64,000 bases of DNA, taken from assembly GCA_963693315.1 (NCBI GenBank), contig OY856187.1, forward strand, positions 389,064,885 through 389,128,884. Reading direction: 5' to 3'. A program made the translations under genes and the position numbers. The DNA comes from Diogma glabrata (Eukaryota; Arthropoda; Insecta; Diptera; Cylindrotomidae). Of the stretch, positions 27,325 through 38,400 are shown piece by piece. Below the pieces are notes generated by a model. The model made no database searches. It saw only the letters and a list, made by a program, of their open reading frames with translations, and was not told the origin of the DNA. Positions within the stretch are counted from its first letter, which is position 1. Every line of letters begins with the position of its first letter.

Positions 27325-28531
27325 TTAACCCCTTACCTGTTTTTTTAGCGAAAAAAAAAGTTGTCGCAAATCTTGGGGAATGGCATATAAACTGAAAGGT
27401 GGGTCCAAAACCATCCCCTACCTCAAGTTATAGCATAATTGGTAAGCGGGTTTAGCCACAGCACCAGCTTTGGTTTCAAATGTAAAATTTTTGGTTTTCA
27501 ATTTATGGCCTGTTTAAGGTAGCAACCCTGGTATTTTGACTTATTTCGCTTGAATTGACATCTAGAGATTACCGCCAGCATATTTTTTCAATTTTTTTTT
27601 TGACAAAAATTTTGCAAAAAAAGCATGGGTTAAATTGACATCTAGAGATTGGACTCACCTTCCATATGACACCCCACTTGTCCAAGCCAAAAATATTTTT
27701 TTTTCAAAATTTCTACTCGCAACCCCCTCCAAAGAACAATTGAATTATAACGACCAAAAAAATTTTTCATTTTTTTATTGCCAAGTTCCTACAACCGTGA
27801 ATTTTTTAAAATTTTTTCTTTTGTAATGTTCGAAGATAAGTGGGGGGGACAAAACTAAAATTTCACTTTTTCTAAAATAAGTCCATTACTGTGCTTTCGA
27901 AAATCAGAAAAAAAACTGTTTTAGACTAAAAAAAAATAACCTTTCATATGATACCCCCCACTTGACATGACCAAAAATATTTTGTTTTCGTAATTTTTAC
28001 TCTCAACCCCCTCCAATGAACATTTGAAATTATAACAACCAAGGATTGGATTTTTTTTGATTTTTTTAAACCAAACTCGATTCCTTAAAACAAACTTTTG
28101 TTTTACTATCTCCTTATCAATGTCCATAAAATATTGATAAAAAATAATATTCAAAATTTTCTTGTTGTCAGTAGGCGTGGACAAATACATTGAATAACTG
28201 TAAAAAATTTCAAGTTGATAGCACTTATAGTTTTTGAGAAAATCGATTATGTAGAAATTCGGACGGACACCGAAGTCTCACCAATAGGGTACCGTTTTTA
28301 CTTAAGCGAAATAAGTCAAAATACCAGGTTTGCTACCTTAAACAGGCCATAAATTGAAAACCAAAAATTTTACATTTGAAACCAAATTTGGAGCTGTGGC
28401 TAAACCCGCTTACCAATTATGCTATAACTTGAGGTAGGGGATTGTTTTGGACCCACCTTTCAGTTTATATGCCATTCCCCAAGATTTGCGACAACTTTTT
28501 TTTTCGCTAAAAAAACAGGTAAGGGGTTTAA
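27325..28531. mobile_element. Foldback element with TTAA at both ends
   Basis: The left end is TTAA then CCCCTTACCTGTTTTTTTAG; the right end is CTAAAAAAACAGGTAAGGGG then T and TTAA. Arms of about 230 bp (27329-27560 and 28290-28526) are inverted copies sharing GCAAATCTTGGGGAATGGCA, TATGCTATAACTTGAGGTAG (or reverse complement) and TAAACAGGCCATAAATTGAA. TTAA flanks suggest a piggyBac-like target preference. The spacer includes two partially repeated segments (GAATTGACATCTAGAGATT and a relative; CCTTTCATATGATACCCCCC and a relative) but no transposase. Confidence 0.7.
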
Positions 28532-28979
28532 ATAATTTTTTTGTATTTTTCGAAAACACGGTTTCTGACTTATTCATAAAAATGTGAAAAGTTGTTTCTC
28601 TCCCACTCTTTATCTTCGAACATTACAGAAGCGAAAAATTGAAAAAATTCACGGTTATCGACAATGTTGTAAAGATTGAATGAAAACTATAGCGGTTAGC
28701 TAATTATTTCAGATGTTCCTTAGAGGGGGTTGAGAGAAGAAATTTCGAACAAGTTGCAAAACGACTATAAACATTACAAAAACCTTATGCTCTAAGTTTC
28801 AACAAAATTAAATGTCAAGACTGAGAAGTCTAAAAAAACAGTTGTTCAACGAACCACAGACATCCTCCCCGAATCCTTTGCCAAATTTTGAAAATAGCTG
28901 ATTCAAAATAGCACATTTTTCATATTCAAATAAAACCGGATGCGTTTGCGGCTCATTTTAATTCAAAAGTTTCATCAAG

Positions 28980-30115
28980 ATTTCATGCGTTTGAGTAATG
29001 AAAATAACGCCTATTTTTCAAATTTTCTTAAAAAAACTCAAAAAGTAAGATAGCAATTGTTTATACAAATGTCATTATAAATGGCTGACATGATGAAAAA
29101 CAAAATGGGAGGTAAAAGATCTTGATAGCATTATTTATTCTAGTAATACTTGCAAGAGATGATATTCAGTTTTTTGGAAACCCCTAAAAAATAAATGTAC
29201 TGATTTCATTAGAAAAAGACTGGGCTGTAGGTTACACCAAGATATATCGATTGTGACCATTGAAGTTGAAATCGGATCATCCGTTGTTGAGAGAGCGTTG
29301 GAAAAATGTTTGTCCACATACGATGATACACACGCACATACCCACACACACTACATTCTGCCAGCTAAAAATAGCCTAAACAGCTTTAGGTGGTCTTGAA
29401 ACGTAAAGATATTATAAAAATATCGATTTCGAAAATCGACCCAAAAACAATAACTTCTCATATCGGAAAGTTAATAAACAGTTGACCAGGCAATCTCCTC
29501 TCGAACCTCTGACCTTTTTGTCAAATTTAGAAAATAACTCAGGTTTTTGATATTCAAGTAAACCCGGATGCGGTTGCAGCTCATTTACATACAAAAGTTT
29601 CATCCAGATATCATTCGTTTGCATAAAGAAAATAACACGTAGTTTTTTCACATTTTGTTAATAATCTCAAAAACTAAGATAGCAATTGTTTATACAAATG
29701 TCATTATAAATGTCTGACATGCTGACAAGCAATATGGAAGCTTCATGACCTTGATAGCATTATTTATTAATCTCATGATATTTGCAAGAGATGATTTTCA
29801 GTTTTTTGGAAACCACTAAAAAACAAACGATATATTTTCGCTAGAAAAGGACTGGACTCTAAGTTACGACAAGATACATCGATTGCGACCATTTTCGTTA
29901 AAATCGACTCATCCGTTGTTGAGAAATCGTTGGGCAAAAATTCTCCACACAGCGATATACACATACATACACACACACACACACACATACAGACTGCCAG
30001 CTAAAAATAGTCTAAGCAGCTTCAGGAGGTCATGAAACGTAAAGATATCAAAAAAATTCCAATTTCGTAAATCGACCCAAAAACAATAGCTTCCCATATC
30101 GGGAAGTTAAAAAGG
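28980..30115. repeat. Two tandem copies of a ~630-bp repeat
   Basis: TAGCAATTGTTTATACAAAT followed by GTCATTATAAATG occurs near 29051 and 29681. Each copy continues with TTGATAGCATTATTTAT, GCAAGAGATGAT..TTCAG, CATCCGTTGTTGAGA, a CACACA stretch, CTGCCAGCTAAAAATAG and AAATCGACCCAAAAACAATA. Copies are about 85 percent alike by eye and end in a small stem (CTTCCCATATCGGGAAG in the second). Family unknown. Confidence 0.7.
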
Positions 30116-30616
30116 AGCGAAGCAAGCAATTTTCCAATTTTCCCAATGAAAGTCTATGGGAACCGTTTTTCGGTGATTATTCCTCCGTGGTATGTCTAAT
30201 TTTCAATATTTTTTTTTGTAAACCATCTATGGTTAGATGTCGTCTTACATGCGAAATTTCATTTTGATATCTTTTATAGTTTGGGAGGAGTATGCGGACA
30301 ATCGAAAATCCGAATCGGGGAAGAAAGGAGCTTCGCTACGCTTCGATCCAATTACTGTTTGCATCGACATCTAGATTTAACAATCAGAAAGTGATGGGGA
30401 TTGACATTAACAATTTTTGTTTAGTAAAAAAATGCTCAAAATAATAATATTGAATGATTTATGGTGGTTTTGTTAAATCTCGAGATTCTCGACAATTTTT
30501 CTCGAGAAATGGGAATCTCGAAAATGTGGCAGTATCATTTCTCGAAAATTCGAGAATTCAAAATTATAATTGTTTCTCGAGAATCTCGAGACCGGATTTC
30601 TCGAGCAGAAACTCTA
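30116..30616. other. Unclassified repeat-like sequence with CTCGAGA palindromes
   Basis: At 30125-30345, AGCGAAGCAAGC and GAGCTTCGCTACGCTTCG occur as an inverted pair around unrecognised sequence. At 30476-30612 the word CTCGAGA or TCTCGAGAA occurs at least six times within 140 bp, giving a strongly self-complementary patch. The fifth Helentron-like copy starts just downstream. Confidence 0.4.
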
Positions 30617-30739
30617 GTCGGGATTTTTATGTGAGATCAAAAACTAGATTCCCAGTTAACACAAAGTCCTGTCGATTTCGAAATGAATATGAGTGCATCT
30701 CATATAAATGCCGTGTAAATCCTGTCGATTCAAAATAAT

Positions 30740-31140
30740 GTAGGTGTACTGCATATAAATGGCGTATAAAACCTTTCATTATAGGAAAAATTATTAAATG
30801 AGTACTTCCTATTTAAAAGTCTTTGGTAAATATTTATATGGGCGAAACATATAGGCGTTATTAAGGAAAATAATTAAATAAGTACGTCCTGTTTTAAACT
30901 TCTTTGGTAAATGTTTATATAGGCGAAATATATAGGAGTTTTACAGGAATAGAAAGTTCCTCTATAATTTTTTTTTATAGGAATTATACAGAACTTATAT
31001 GAAGTCTCCTGTAACATCGGAATATCATAGGAATTATACAGAACTTATATGAAATCTCCTGCAACTTCGGAATATCATAGGAATTATACAGAACTTATAT
31101 GAAATTTCCTACAACGTCTTAATATTATAGGACTTATCAA
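30740..31140. repeat. Left subterminal repeat zone of the CACTA-like element
   Basis: Three tandem ~50-bp units (ATAGGAATTATACAGAACTT, then ATATGAAATCTCCTG) occupy 30977-31130. Upstream, a ~120-bp module with TTTGGTAAAT.TTTATAT.GG and CGAAA.ATATAGG occurs twice (about 30785-30860 and 30870-30940). Repeated subterminal words are typical transposase-binding arrays of CACTA and related elements; binding is inferred. Confidence 0.6.
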
Positions 31141-31314
31141 GGAGAAACCTATTAATTTATCCAGGTGCCAGCACGAAATATATAGCGTGCTATAATAAAT
31201 CATTATTTGCCGTCAACGCGTAGAGGTAACAACGCCAAATTTGTTTTATTCGAGAGTGTGCGTTTTCATTTATTTTATTGTGAATAAATCGAGTAAAAAT
31301 TAATAGCAGAAAAT

Positions 31315-33753
31315 ATGGAGAGAAAATTAAATAATGTATGGAAAAATGTGAAGAAAATGTCGGGCGCACAGAACCGACGCGTTAGAAGGGAAAATGTGAA
31401 TATTATGATGGCGGTGTGTCATCAGCCCGTTTTAAATAATCACCGATACTTGAATATTCATGATGAGCCGGTGGCCCCATTTGCTGATGCTGATAATAAT
31501 TGTGATGATGTGTCTTATCATGCTTCTTATCATACGACCATTCTCAAAAGATTCAGAAGATGGAAATAATTCAGTCAAAGGTATCATATATATGGAGATA
31601 AAAACAATACTCGGGAGGTCGTAATTTTTTTTTTTGAAATTTCGATCTTACAAATTCAATATTGTTAAGTTGCGTTTTTATGATAGTGTGAACCTCATAA
31701 TATTCGTTTTTTATATCCAGATTTTGATAACGATGATAACACAAGCGATGATGAGTGCGATGATCTTCCTGACGAATTCGAAAAGGATGAAATATTTCGC
31801 AATAATATCATAAATTGGACTCTGAAATACAATATAAATCATTCAGCAATCAAAGGGATTCTCGAAATCATCAACGAACGTTTTGATAGGGAAATATTGC
31901 CAAAAGATCCACGTACATTACTAAAAACACCTCGAATCGTCACGATAGTACCCATCGCAGATGAACAATATTACTGGCACAAAGGGATACAATTTTGCTT
32001 GGAGAATTTATTTTCCAACCTATCCAACTCAATCACTATTTCGTTGAACATAAATATGGATGGCCTGCCAATTTTTAAGAGCTCGAGAGAAGAATTTTGG
32101 CCTATTCTGTTCAACATTTTTGAAATGCCAAATGTTGCTCCCATGGTGGCTGGAATTTATAGCGGCAAATCAAAGCTTTCGAATTTGGATGGTTTTCTAA
32201 TGCCGATGGTGAATGAACTGAAAACTATTTTCCAGGAGGGAATCATGATAAATGGCCACAAAATTACAGTAAAGATTCGCTGCTTCATTGCAGACTCTCC
32301 TGTACGAGCATTTATAAAAGGTATTGTATATATTTATATACATGTCGCTTTTATTCGAAATTTATTCATTATTTTACTCTACCCCTGTCGTCTCTAGGCG
32401 TTGCGAGTTACAATGGACAGCATGGATGTTTGAAGTGCACGACAATTGGCGAATATAACGACGTCAGTCACACGAACGTTTTTCCACGAACGGATTGCCC
32501 GAAACGAAATGACACCGAATTTCGTGCAAAAGCCTACGGTAGTCACCACAAATATGATTCACCTTTACTGCAGATCAATATCGACATGATTGAGCAATTT
32601 CCGGTTGCCGATTCGCTACACCTATTGCATCTAGGACGGATGAAACGACTATTATTTGGATGGAGAGGTATATTATATATAATATATAAGATTTTCAAAC
32701 TGTTTATCTAAATCTATATCTCAACATGGTAACTTTCATATCTTTGAAGATGGTAAATTTCGCGGAACTACGATAAGAATGTCGGCAAAAGATATTGATG
32801 ACCTCTCCAAATCACTTTTGAATTGCAAAATGCCGCGTGAAATCCATCGAAAAGCCAGAGATTTGAAAGACCTTCCACATTGGAAAGGTACAGAATATAG
32901 AACGTTTCTACTGTATACAGGCATTGTTGTACTGAAAAATGTTATTTCGTACGAAGTTTACCAGCACTTTCTGGTGCTGTTCTGTGCGTCAACTATTTGT
33001 GAAACGAAGACATTTTCTCGTTATCTTCCTGTGGCTAAAGTGTTGCTTGACCATTTCATCGAATGCTGGCGTGATATTTACGCAGAGGACGCGTATATTA
33101 CCAGCAACGTACATAATCTAGTCCATATGGTGGATGATGTGACTAAATTTGGAGAGCTATCGACGTTCAGCGCTTATCCATTTGAAACCACGCTAGGATG
33201 TATAAAACGATTGTTAAGGAAGGGACATAGACCGCTGGCTCAGATGGCAAAACGGATAATTGAAAAAACGAGACAAGAGTGTGCGAAAGGCTTACTTGAC
33301 CCGAAAAATAATGAAGTCGTTTTAAGCAAACCGAATAAAGGCGAAAATGTGCCACGCAAGTTCTATTTAGCTACAAGAATGGGAAACGAACTCGGATTTT
33401 ATTCGAAAATTGACTTAGGCCATTTTTGCTTAGCCACAGATGCTGCGAACAAGTGGTTTTTCACACGAACAGATAAAATCGCCTGCGTGGAGAACATACT
33501 TTCAGCAGGAAATAAAATAGCATTGTATTGTCACACAATCGCAAATAAGGAGAATTTTTTCAACACACCAGTAAAATCGAGTTCTCTCAATATTTTCGCT
33601 ATCAAGTATTGTGCAAAAGAAAGTCATGTTTACAAATTGCTCTATGTGGATGATATAAAATGCAAATTTGTGAATGTTGGATACAAAGATGAACGTGAAA
33701 AATATGACGTATTGATTCCACTGTTACACACATATTGTCAGCCTGTTGCTTAG
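31315..33753 (+). CDS. CACTA-like transposase (Transposase_21 / DUF4218 type), four exons
   Basis: Exons fitted by GT-AG sites: 31315-31580, 31721-32320, 32398-32667 and 32750-33753 (TAG). Phases agree for exons 2-4, giving about 624 residues plus an ~88-residue exon 1. DDE motifs: NINMDGLPIFKSS..FWPILF (first Asp), CFIADSPVRAFIKG (second Asp), NGQHGCLKC (Cys pair after it) and SAYPFETTLGCIKRLLRKG (probable Glu). These parallel DGFNPF..WPV, the HD.PA region and YPFE..L..LK in plant TNP2. VHNLVHMVDDV precedes the Glu as in DUF4218. Exon 2 starts with an acidic stretch (FDNDDNTSDDECDDLPDEF). Exon 1 is 266 bp, one base too long for phase, so a single-base indel near 31530-31570 or another splice site is implied. 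It probably cuts and pastes the host element. Confidence 0.8.
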
Positions 33754-34003
33754 CTTTTGGCTTATTTTTCATAATAAAAATTCATATTTCATTCATATAT
33801 TTTCATATATTTTCATATATTTCATATATTTAATTCATATTCATATTTCATTCATATAATTCATAGGAAGCACCTATATGGTGTTTTTGGACCAAAATAA
33901 AGACGAAAAATGCTAGTTCTTGAAGCGAAAACGATTGAAATAAATGCGCCTTTATTTGTGTGCCAAAAGAAAATAACAAAACCAATTCCACTTTTATTTT
34001 TCA

Positions 34004-36362
34004 TTATTCATTCTTCTTGGCGTCGGTGGCGGTTCGATCTGCTTCTTCCCATATCTTACTGCTGGAATTACGATGGCTTGCGAGTGTTTTGACGTACAAC
34101 GGCGCCTCGATGTTTTCATCAGATAACTTAAAAAAATAGAAATAAAAAATAAAAATAAATAGAAATAAAAAATTTGTTTTCTTCAAGTTTCATCGCAATG
34201 GACTTACATCCGAATCGTCTATCGAGCTGTCGTTCTCATCTAGAAGCAAATCTTCTTTAATGTTGTGAAACCCCAATTTTCGGGTTCGTCTGCGTTTTCT
34301 TTTTTTTTGCAACAGTGCCGGATGATGTCGATGCTCCTGATTTCGACTGCAACGACTGAACAATATTAGTCGCAACAATATTTGGAACGATTTCAGTAGC
34401 TAATTCGTTTGGTTTCGAAACGGTCGTGTTTTCATTTGTCGATGCCATTGTCAACTGCTGATTCTCCTCGACTTTCGAATTAATCTTTGTCGGCTGTTCC
34501 AAAACGGGCAAAATTTTGCTGTCTCCGACCGTGTCGTTCTCATCATCATTATTCTCACCACATCCATTCTTTTTGATTTGTCGCAATTTTGTGCGTGAAA
34601 CTCGCACAACTGCTGTTTTTGCCCGTGTAGTGGCGTTGGCGATCGATTTTGTTTTGAAAAAGTGTTCACACGAGGTCATCGAAAAATTTGGGTGGCACGT
34701 CCGAACGAGCAAAACGAAAAAATTAATCGTGCGTTGGAATGTTTTGAATCCCACTTTGGCCGTGGAGCCTTTGCTGCCACCCGCCCATGAAAGCTTCAAG
34801 AACAAATCGCGAGTAAACACAGCATCGACAAATGTGAAGCAAACATTCAATTCATTCAATTTGTCTGAAATATTGCAAGTACGCACCAATGCATCGAACT
34901 GTGAAAATCGAAATTCAATTAAAAATCAAATAGACGGATAAGTATACTCGATGAATGACGAATGACGTGAACAAAATAAATAATCTTACCACTCGGTTCG
35001 TAAATTGAGCCCATTTCAATTTTTCTTCTAAGTCGATCAGCTGCTCGACGGTATTGATCTTCTTGAATTTGCTGTTTTCATCATCGATAGCTTTTGCTGG
35101 AATCGAATTTGCATCATCAGTCGACGATGGCACAATAATACTGACGCTGCCACCTTGCATTGCATCCAAAACCTTATCCATCTTGACAACCAATGTTAAC
35201 AGGATCGTTTCAATTTTTGCAATTCTGAATGCCAATTCAGAGATTTGCATTTGTTGATTGCTGGGGCCGGTCGAGATTGATGCATTATTTTGAAAGGCTG
35301 CATCGGCTGTTTCAAGCATTCCACTCACATTTGTTGTATATCCACTTGCCGACTGATTCACAATTTGGTATGTAGTATTAGTGTCGGCGTCCATGTAATA
35401 AAGTTCATCGACGTCATCTTGTAAAACGTCCACTGATGGACGGTCCAATAATGAATCGCCAACGGCAATGATTGACGAATCATCATTATCGATTGTTTCA
35501 TTCGTTTCAACAAAATGATGACGTTGCGTAAATGCTTCATCAGTCACCGGCGCTGCATTATTGTCAACAATAAATTGATGATTTTGCTGTATCTGATGGT
35601 CACCGACGGCCGATGAAGCAGTAGAACTTGCAAAATATACATTTTGTTGGCCCGATTTTGCGGAAATGCTTGGCGATGGAGTGCCATCAATAGCCGCTGC
35701 ATGTTGCTTTATTGGTGCTGTTGTGAATAGCGACTGCAATGATGATGGTACAGTTGTTGATGGAACAATTTGATGCTGCTGCTGCTGTAGCGTATTATTG
35801 ATGACCAAGATGGGTTGCGTAGCAGATACAAATGTTGTTGGTGATGATGACACAACTGGTGTCTGCGACACTATCGGTAATGCGGTCGTCCGTTCATCCA
35901 TATTTTGCAACTAAAAATAAAACTTGAAATGCGTTCAACAATATACATTTAACATAAATTCAAATCGAATTCACATATATAACATTATATACACACCATA
36001 TTTATGAAGTCAATATCAGCTACTCGTCCGATATTATTCCGATTAACGATTTTTCGTTTGGTAGGTAATAACGTCTCAGTATGGCTGCTGGCATCAGTAT
36101 CACTTTGAAACCCCATTTTTTTCGATATTTCTACCGCTTCTTTGTATGTTGTCAAACCGTGGCGCTTAAGTGAACAGGGATGTGCTTTCCAATCAAGCAT
36201 TGGTTGCGAAGATCCATCCATTGACATCGACTTGAATGCGGCCGCACTAATTTGTTTTTCTTCAGCCCATCGGAGCGTTCCATTTTGCTCCCACTTATGT
36301 GGCACCACCGACAAAACATTTCTACCTTTTTCTCTGGTAGAAACAATTTTGAATGATGACAT
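34004..36362 (-). CDS. DUF4806-like accessory protein of the CACTA-like element, four exons
   Basis: Exons on the minus strand: 36362-35997, 35910-34990, 34898-34208 and 34136-34004 (TAA); all introns are GT-AG with matching phase 0. The N-terminus MSSFKIVSTREKGRNVLSVV, HKWEQNGTLRW and LKRHGLTTYKEAVEISKKMG resembles the start of arthropod DUF4806 proteins. Exon 2 is Ser/Thr/Gln-rich and disordered, ending INTVEQLIDLEEKLKWAQF, where DUF4806 begins. Exon 3 continues DALVRTCNISDKLNEL, FTRDLFLKLSWAGG and FKTFQRTINFFVLLVR. A basic tract then follows an A9 run (34300-34308). Exon 3 is 691 bp, one base over frame, so that run probably gained a base. A DNA-binding or regulatory partner of the transposase is plausible but unproven. 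Confidence 0.65.
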
Positions 36363-36699
36363 ATACAAATTATGAAATAAAATCGAACTATGAGATAAAA
36401 ACAAAAACTACAGCGTGCGATCGTCGCATGATCGTCGTAAATTTGGACCGAACACTTTCAAATATGATTTGATGCACACACTTTTCAAATAATGTCGTTT
36501 TCACTTTTATATAATATGCCCAGACACACAATAATCAAATTACATATTACAATTGCAGGTGCAAAAAAACTTACATTTATATGTGATTTATAATATTATT
36601 CCAGTTGCTGATGAAATGCAAACACAATAGAAAACACGTTTACTTCTTATTAAAGCAGAGTGTGAAATGTCACAAATGCACGCGTGCAAAATGACATTT

Positions 36700-36835
36700 C
36701 ATGCTATAAACGTAGGAACTACCTATATGGTTGTGTATATTATATAGGAACTGCCTATATGGCATAGGAAGTTTCTATATGATGCTGTATATCATATAGA
36801 AAGCACCTACATGGTGCCATCTGCCATGTTAAATG
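36700..36835. repeat. Repeats of a CCTATATGG / ATATAGGAA motif
   Basis: GGAACTACCTATATGG, GGAACTGCCTATATGG, CATATAGAAAGCACCTACAT and related words recur within 130 bp; another copy (TAGGAAGCACCTATATGGTG) lies near 33865 just downstream of the transposase gene. Together with the left zone they look like element-internal binding or folding repeats. Confidence 0.5.
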
Positions 36836-36872
36836 TGCCGACCTGTAGAATTATAGAGCAGCCATATGTTTT

Positions 36873-37587
36873 TGTATTGAAATGATACTATTTTCGAATA
36901 AATATATTTCGCCATTTAAAATAATGAATATTGATTTTTCAGGTAAAGGAAAAGTGTATTCTAGTTACGTTAGTTAAAACTGTATTCTAGTTACGGAAAA
37001 AAAATTGGGAGACTTTGATCGCACTTTCATTTGAATGGAAGAAAAGAATGTTCGCGTATGTACAGAGAGACACGGAAACTTTTTGAAGTGAAAACTTCTT
37101 TAGGCGCATCACACACAGATTTTTCCGAAGGTAGTAAATTAAACTGATCCGTTAGCATTTCTATCATTTATCAATTTTTCAATCTATCATTTCTTAACGT
37201 TACAAATTGCGTTGTGGATATCGTGCTCGACTGATGTGCTGTAGGTTGTGAGTTCAACTCCTGTTATGGTACATATTTTTTATTGTTTTTTTTTTAATTT
37301 TTATTGATTACCATTAAAATTATTTTTTTTTTATATATGAATTCATAAAAATAATAAAAATTCTTTATACGAATTTTAAAAAATTGATCTATAACGCAGT
37401 TTTTTAATGTTATATTGCTACTGTATTTTGCAATTTGCATTTCTTCAATTTCAATTAAAATGCGATTAAAGTCGCCCAGATTTTTTTTTCGCAACTAGAA
37501 TACAGTTTTCACATGAAAAATCATATTCATTATTTTAAATGGTGAAATATATTTATTCAAACAAAAAAAAATCGTCTCATTTCAATG
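36873..37587. mobile_element. Nested inverted-repeat element inside the CACTA-like transposon
   Basis: Left arm 36873-37050 and right arm 37432-37587 are inverted copies sharing AATAAATATATTTC.CCATTT, AAAATAATGAATAT, CTGTATTCTAGTT.CG and GACTTT.ATCGCA. The left arm has an internal duplication of TGTATTCTAGTTACG. The spacer holds a tRNA-like segment. Ends and target duplication are not clear. It could be a MITE or an inverted-repeat module of the host transposon. Confidence 0.55.
37200..37275 (+). ncRNA. tRNA-like segment 1 (possible tRNA-Arg-derived SINE head)
   Basis: GTGGATATCGTGCTCGACTG fits an A-box/D-arm, and GTGAGTTCAACTC fits a B-box (GGTTCRANYCC with one change) at the right spacing; the order resembles arthropod tRNA-Arg. 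Acceptor pairing is weak, so a functional tRNA is unlikely. It sits in the spacer of the nested inverted-repeat element. Confidence 0.4.
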
Positions 37588-37694
37588 CAGACCATTTACG
37601 CCTCACACGCATCATATAGGAAATTAAGCACTTACATGGCATTTACAAAGGAGAAATTTAAGAGAAATGTGTATCGCTTTCAAGCGTTCACCCT

Positions 37695-37780
37695 ACATAG
37701 TACAGCGTAGACGAGTGGATAAGTTGCAACGACTGGCGATGAAGAGGTACCGGGTTCGATCCCCGCTTGGCACGGTGACA
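37695..37780 (+). ncRNA. tRNA-like segment 2 with strong B-box
   Basis: TAGACGAGTGGATAAGTTGC resembles an A-box/D-arm, and CCGGGTTCGATCCCCGC gives an exact B-box loop (TTCGATC) with a four- to five-pair T stem. The anticodon arm is poorly formed and acceptor ends do not pair well. Most likely a tRNA relic or SINE promoter; pol III activity is possible. Confidence 0.45.
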
Positions 37781-37979
37781 TGGTGAAAAACGTAAGTTTT
37801 CTAATTAAATATAATTTCTACAAATAAATAAATTTCATAATCTTGATATAGTTTCAGAAAAGCAGAAAAGGCTGAAATCGAAACAATAAATAAAATCAAA
37901 GAAAAAAAAATTGGACAAAAGAACGAGAAAAAGTATTAAAGAAAAGAACGAGAAAAAGTATTTTTTTTTCGGTTCAATT

Positions 37980-38400
37980 GCGTCACCTTGTATAAACCTC
38001 GTATAAAATTCCCATGTAAACTTTTAGCCAATCATTTTATACATGAATAAAATAATAACAGGAATTACCTATAGAAATGCCACCCGTATAAACATTTACA
38101 TGGAACCCACATAAATGCTTTATAAACGTTTTTACGGCATATGATTTTCTTTATAAAATAAAAAAACATATAGGAAGTACTCATGTAAAGTTCCCATGTA
38201 AACGTTTACAAATTTTGCCATGTAAACGTTTACAAAATTTCCTGTGTAAAGTCTTATACGACCGCATTCCTGGCGCCCCTTGATATTGGGTAAACGTTTT
38301 AGAAACCTTTTCATGAGATAAATTTTATAGGTTGGTCTCGTATAAATGTCCCATGTAAACGTTTACATTCATACTTACAAAGGAGTTTGTGTTAACTGGG
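37980..38400. repeat. Right subterminal palindrome array of the CACTA-like element
   Basis: CCATGTAAACGTTTACA or a close variant occurs near 38013, 38080 (inverse), 38193, 38218 and 38350. The core TGTAAACGTTTACA is palindromic. Related words TATAAACGTTT and GTATAAA also recur. Left-end relatives (CATATAAATGCCGTGTAAAT, CATATAAATGGCGTATAAAA) lie at 30699-30770. Such arrays near both ends fit transposase-binding sites. Confidence 0.65.

Larger units (their letters stand above)
30651..38400. mobile_element. CACTA-like (CMC-type) two-gene DNA transposon, nearly intact
   Basis: Both ends carry CCCAGTTAACACAAA as inverted repeats, extending to 20 bp with one mismatch (next bases GTCCT left, CTCCT right). 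The insertion splits a Helentron-like copy; TT may be duplicated (bases 30649-30650 and 38401-38402). It encodes a plus-strand transposase (31315-33753) and a convergent minus-strand DUF4806-like protein (34004-36362). Both are spliced and read through almost completely. Subterminal zones carry tandem and palindromic motifs. A nested inverted-repeat element (36873-37587) and two tRNA-like segments lie on the right. The termini do not start with CACT(A/G), yet the transposase motifs are those of the TNP2/Transposase_21 group. Confidence 0.8.

Noticed and set aside
34516..35257. Plus-strand frames over the minus-strand accessory gene
   Set aside because: The minus-strand frames have consistent splice sites and domain resemblance; the plus frames do not.
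37200..37780. Functional tRNA genes
   Set aside because: Acceptor and anticodon stems do not pair well; only A/B boxes are convincing.
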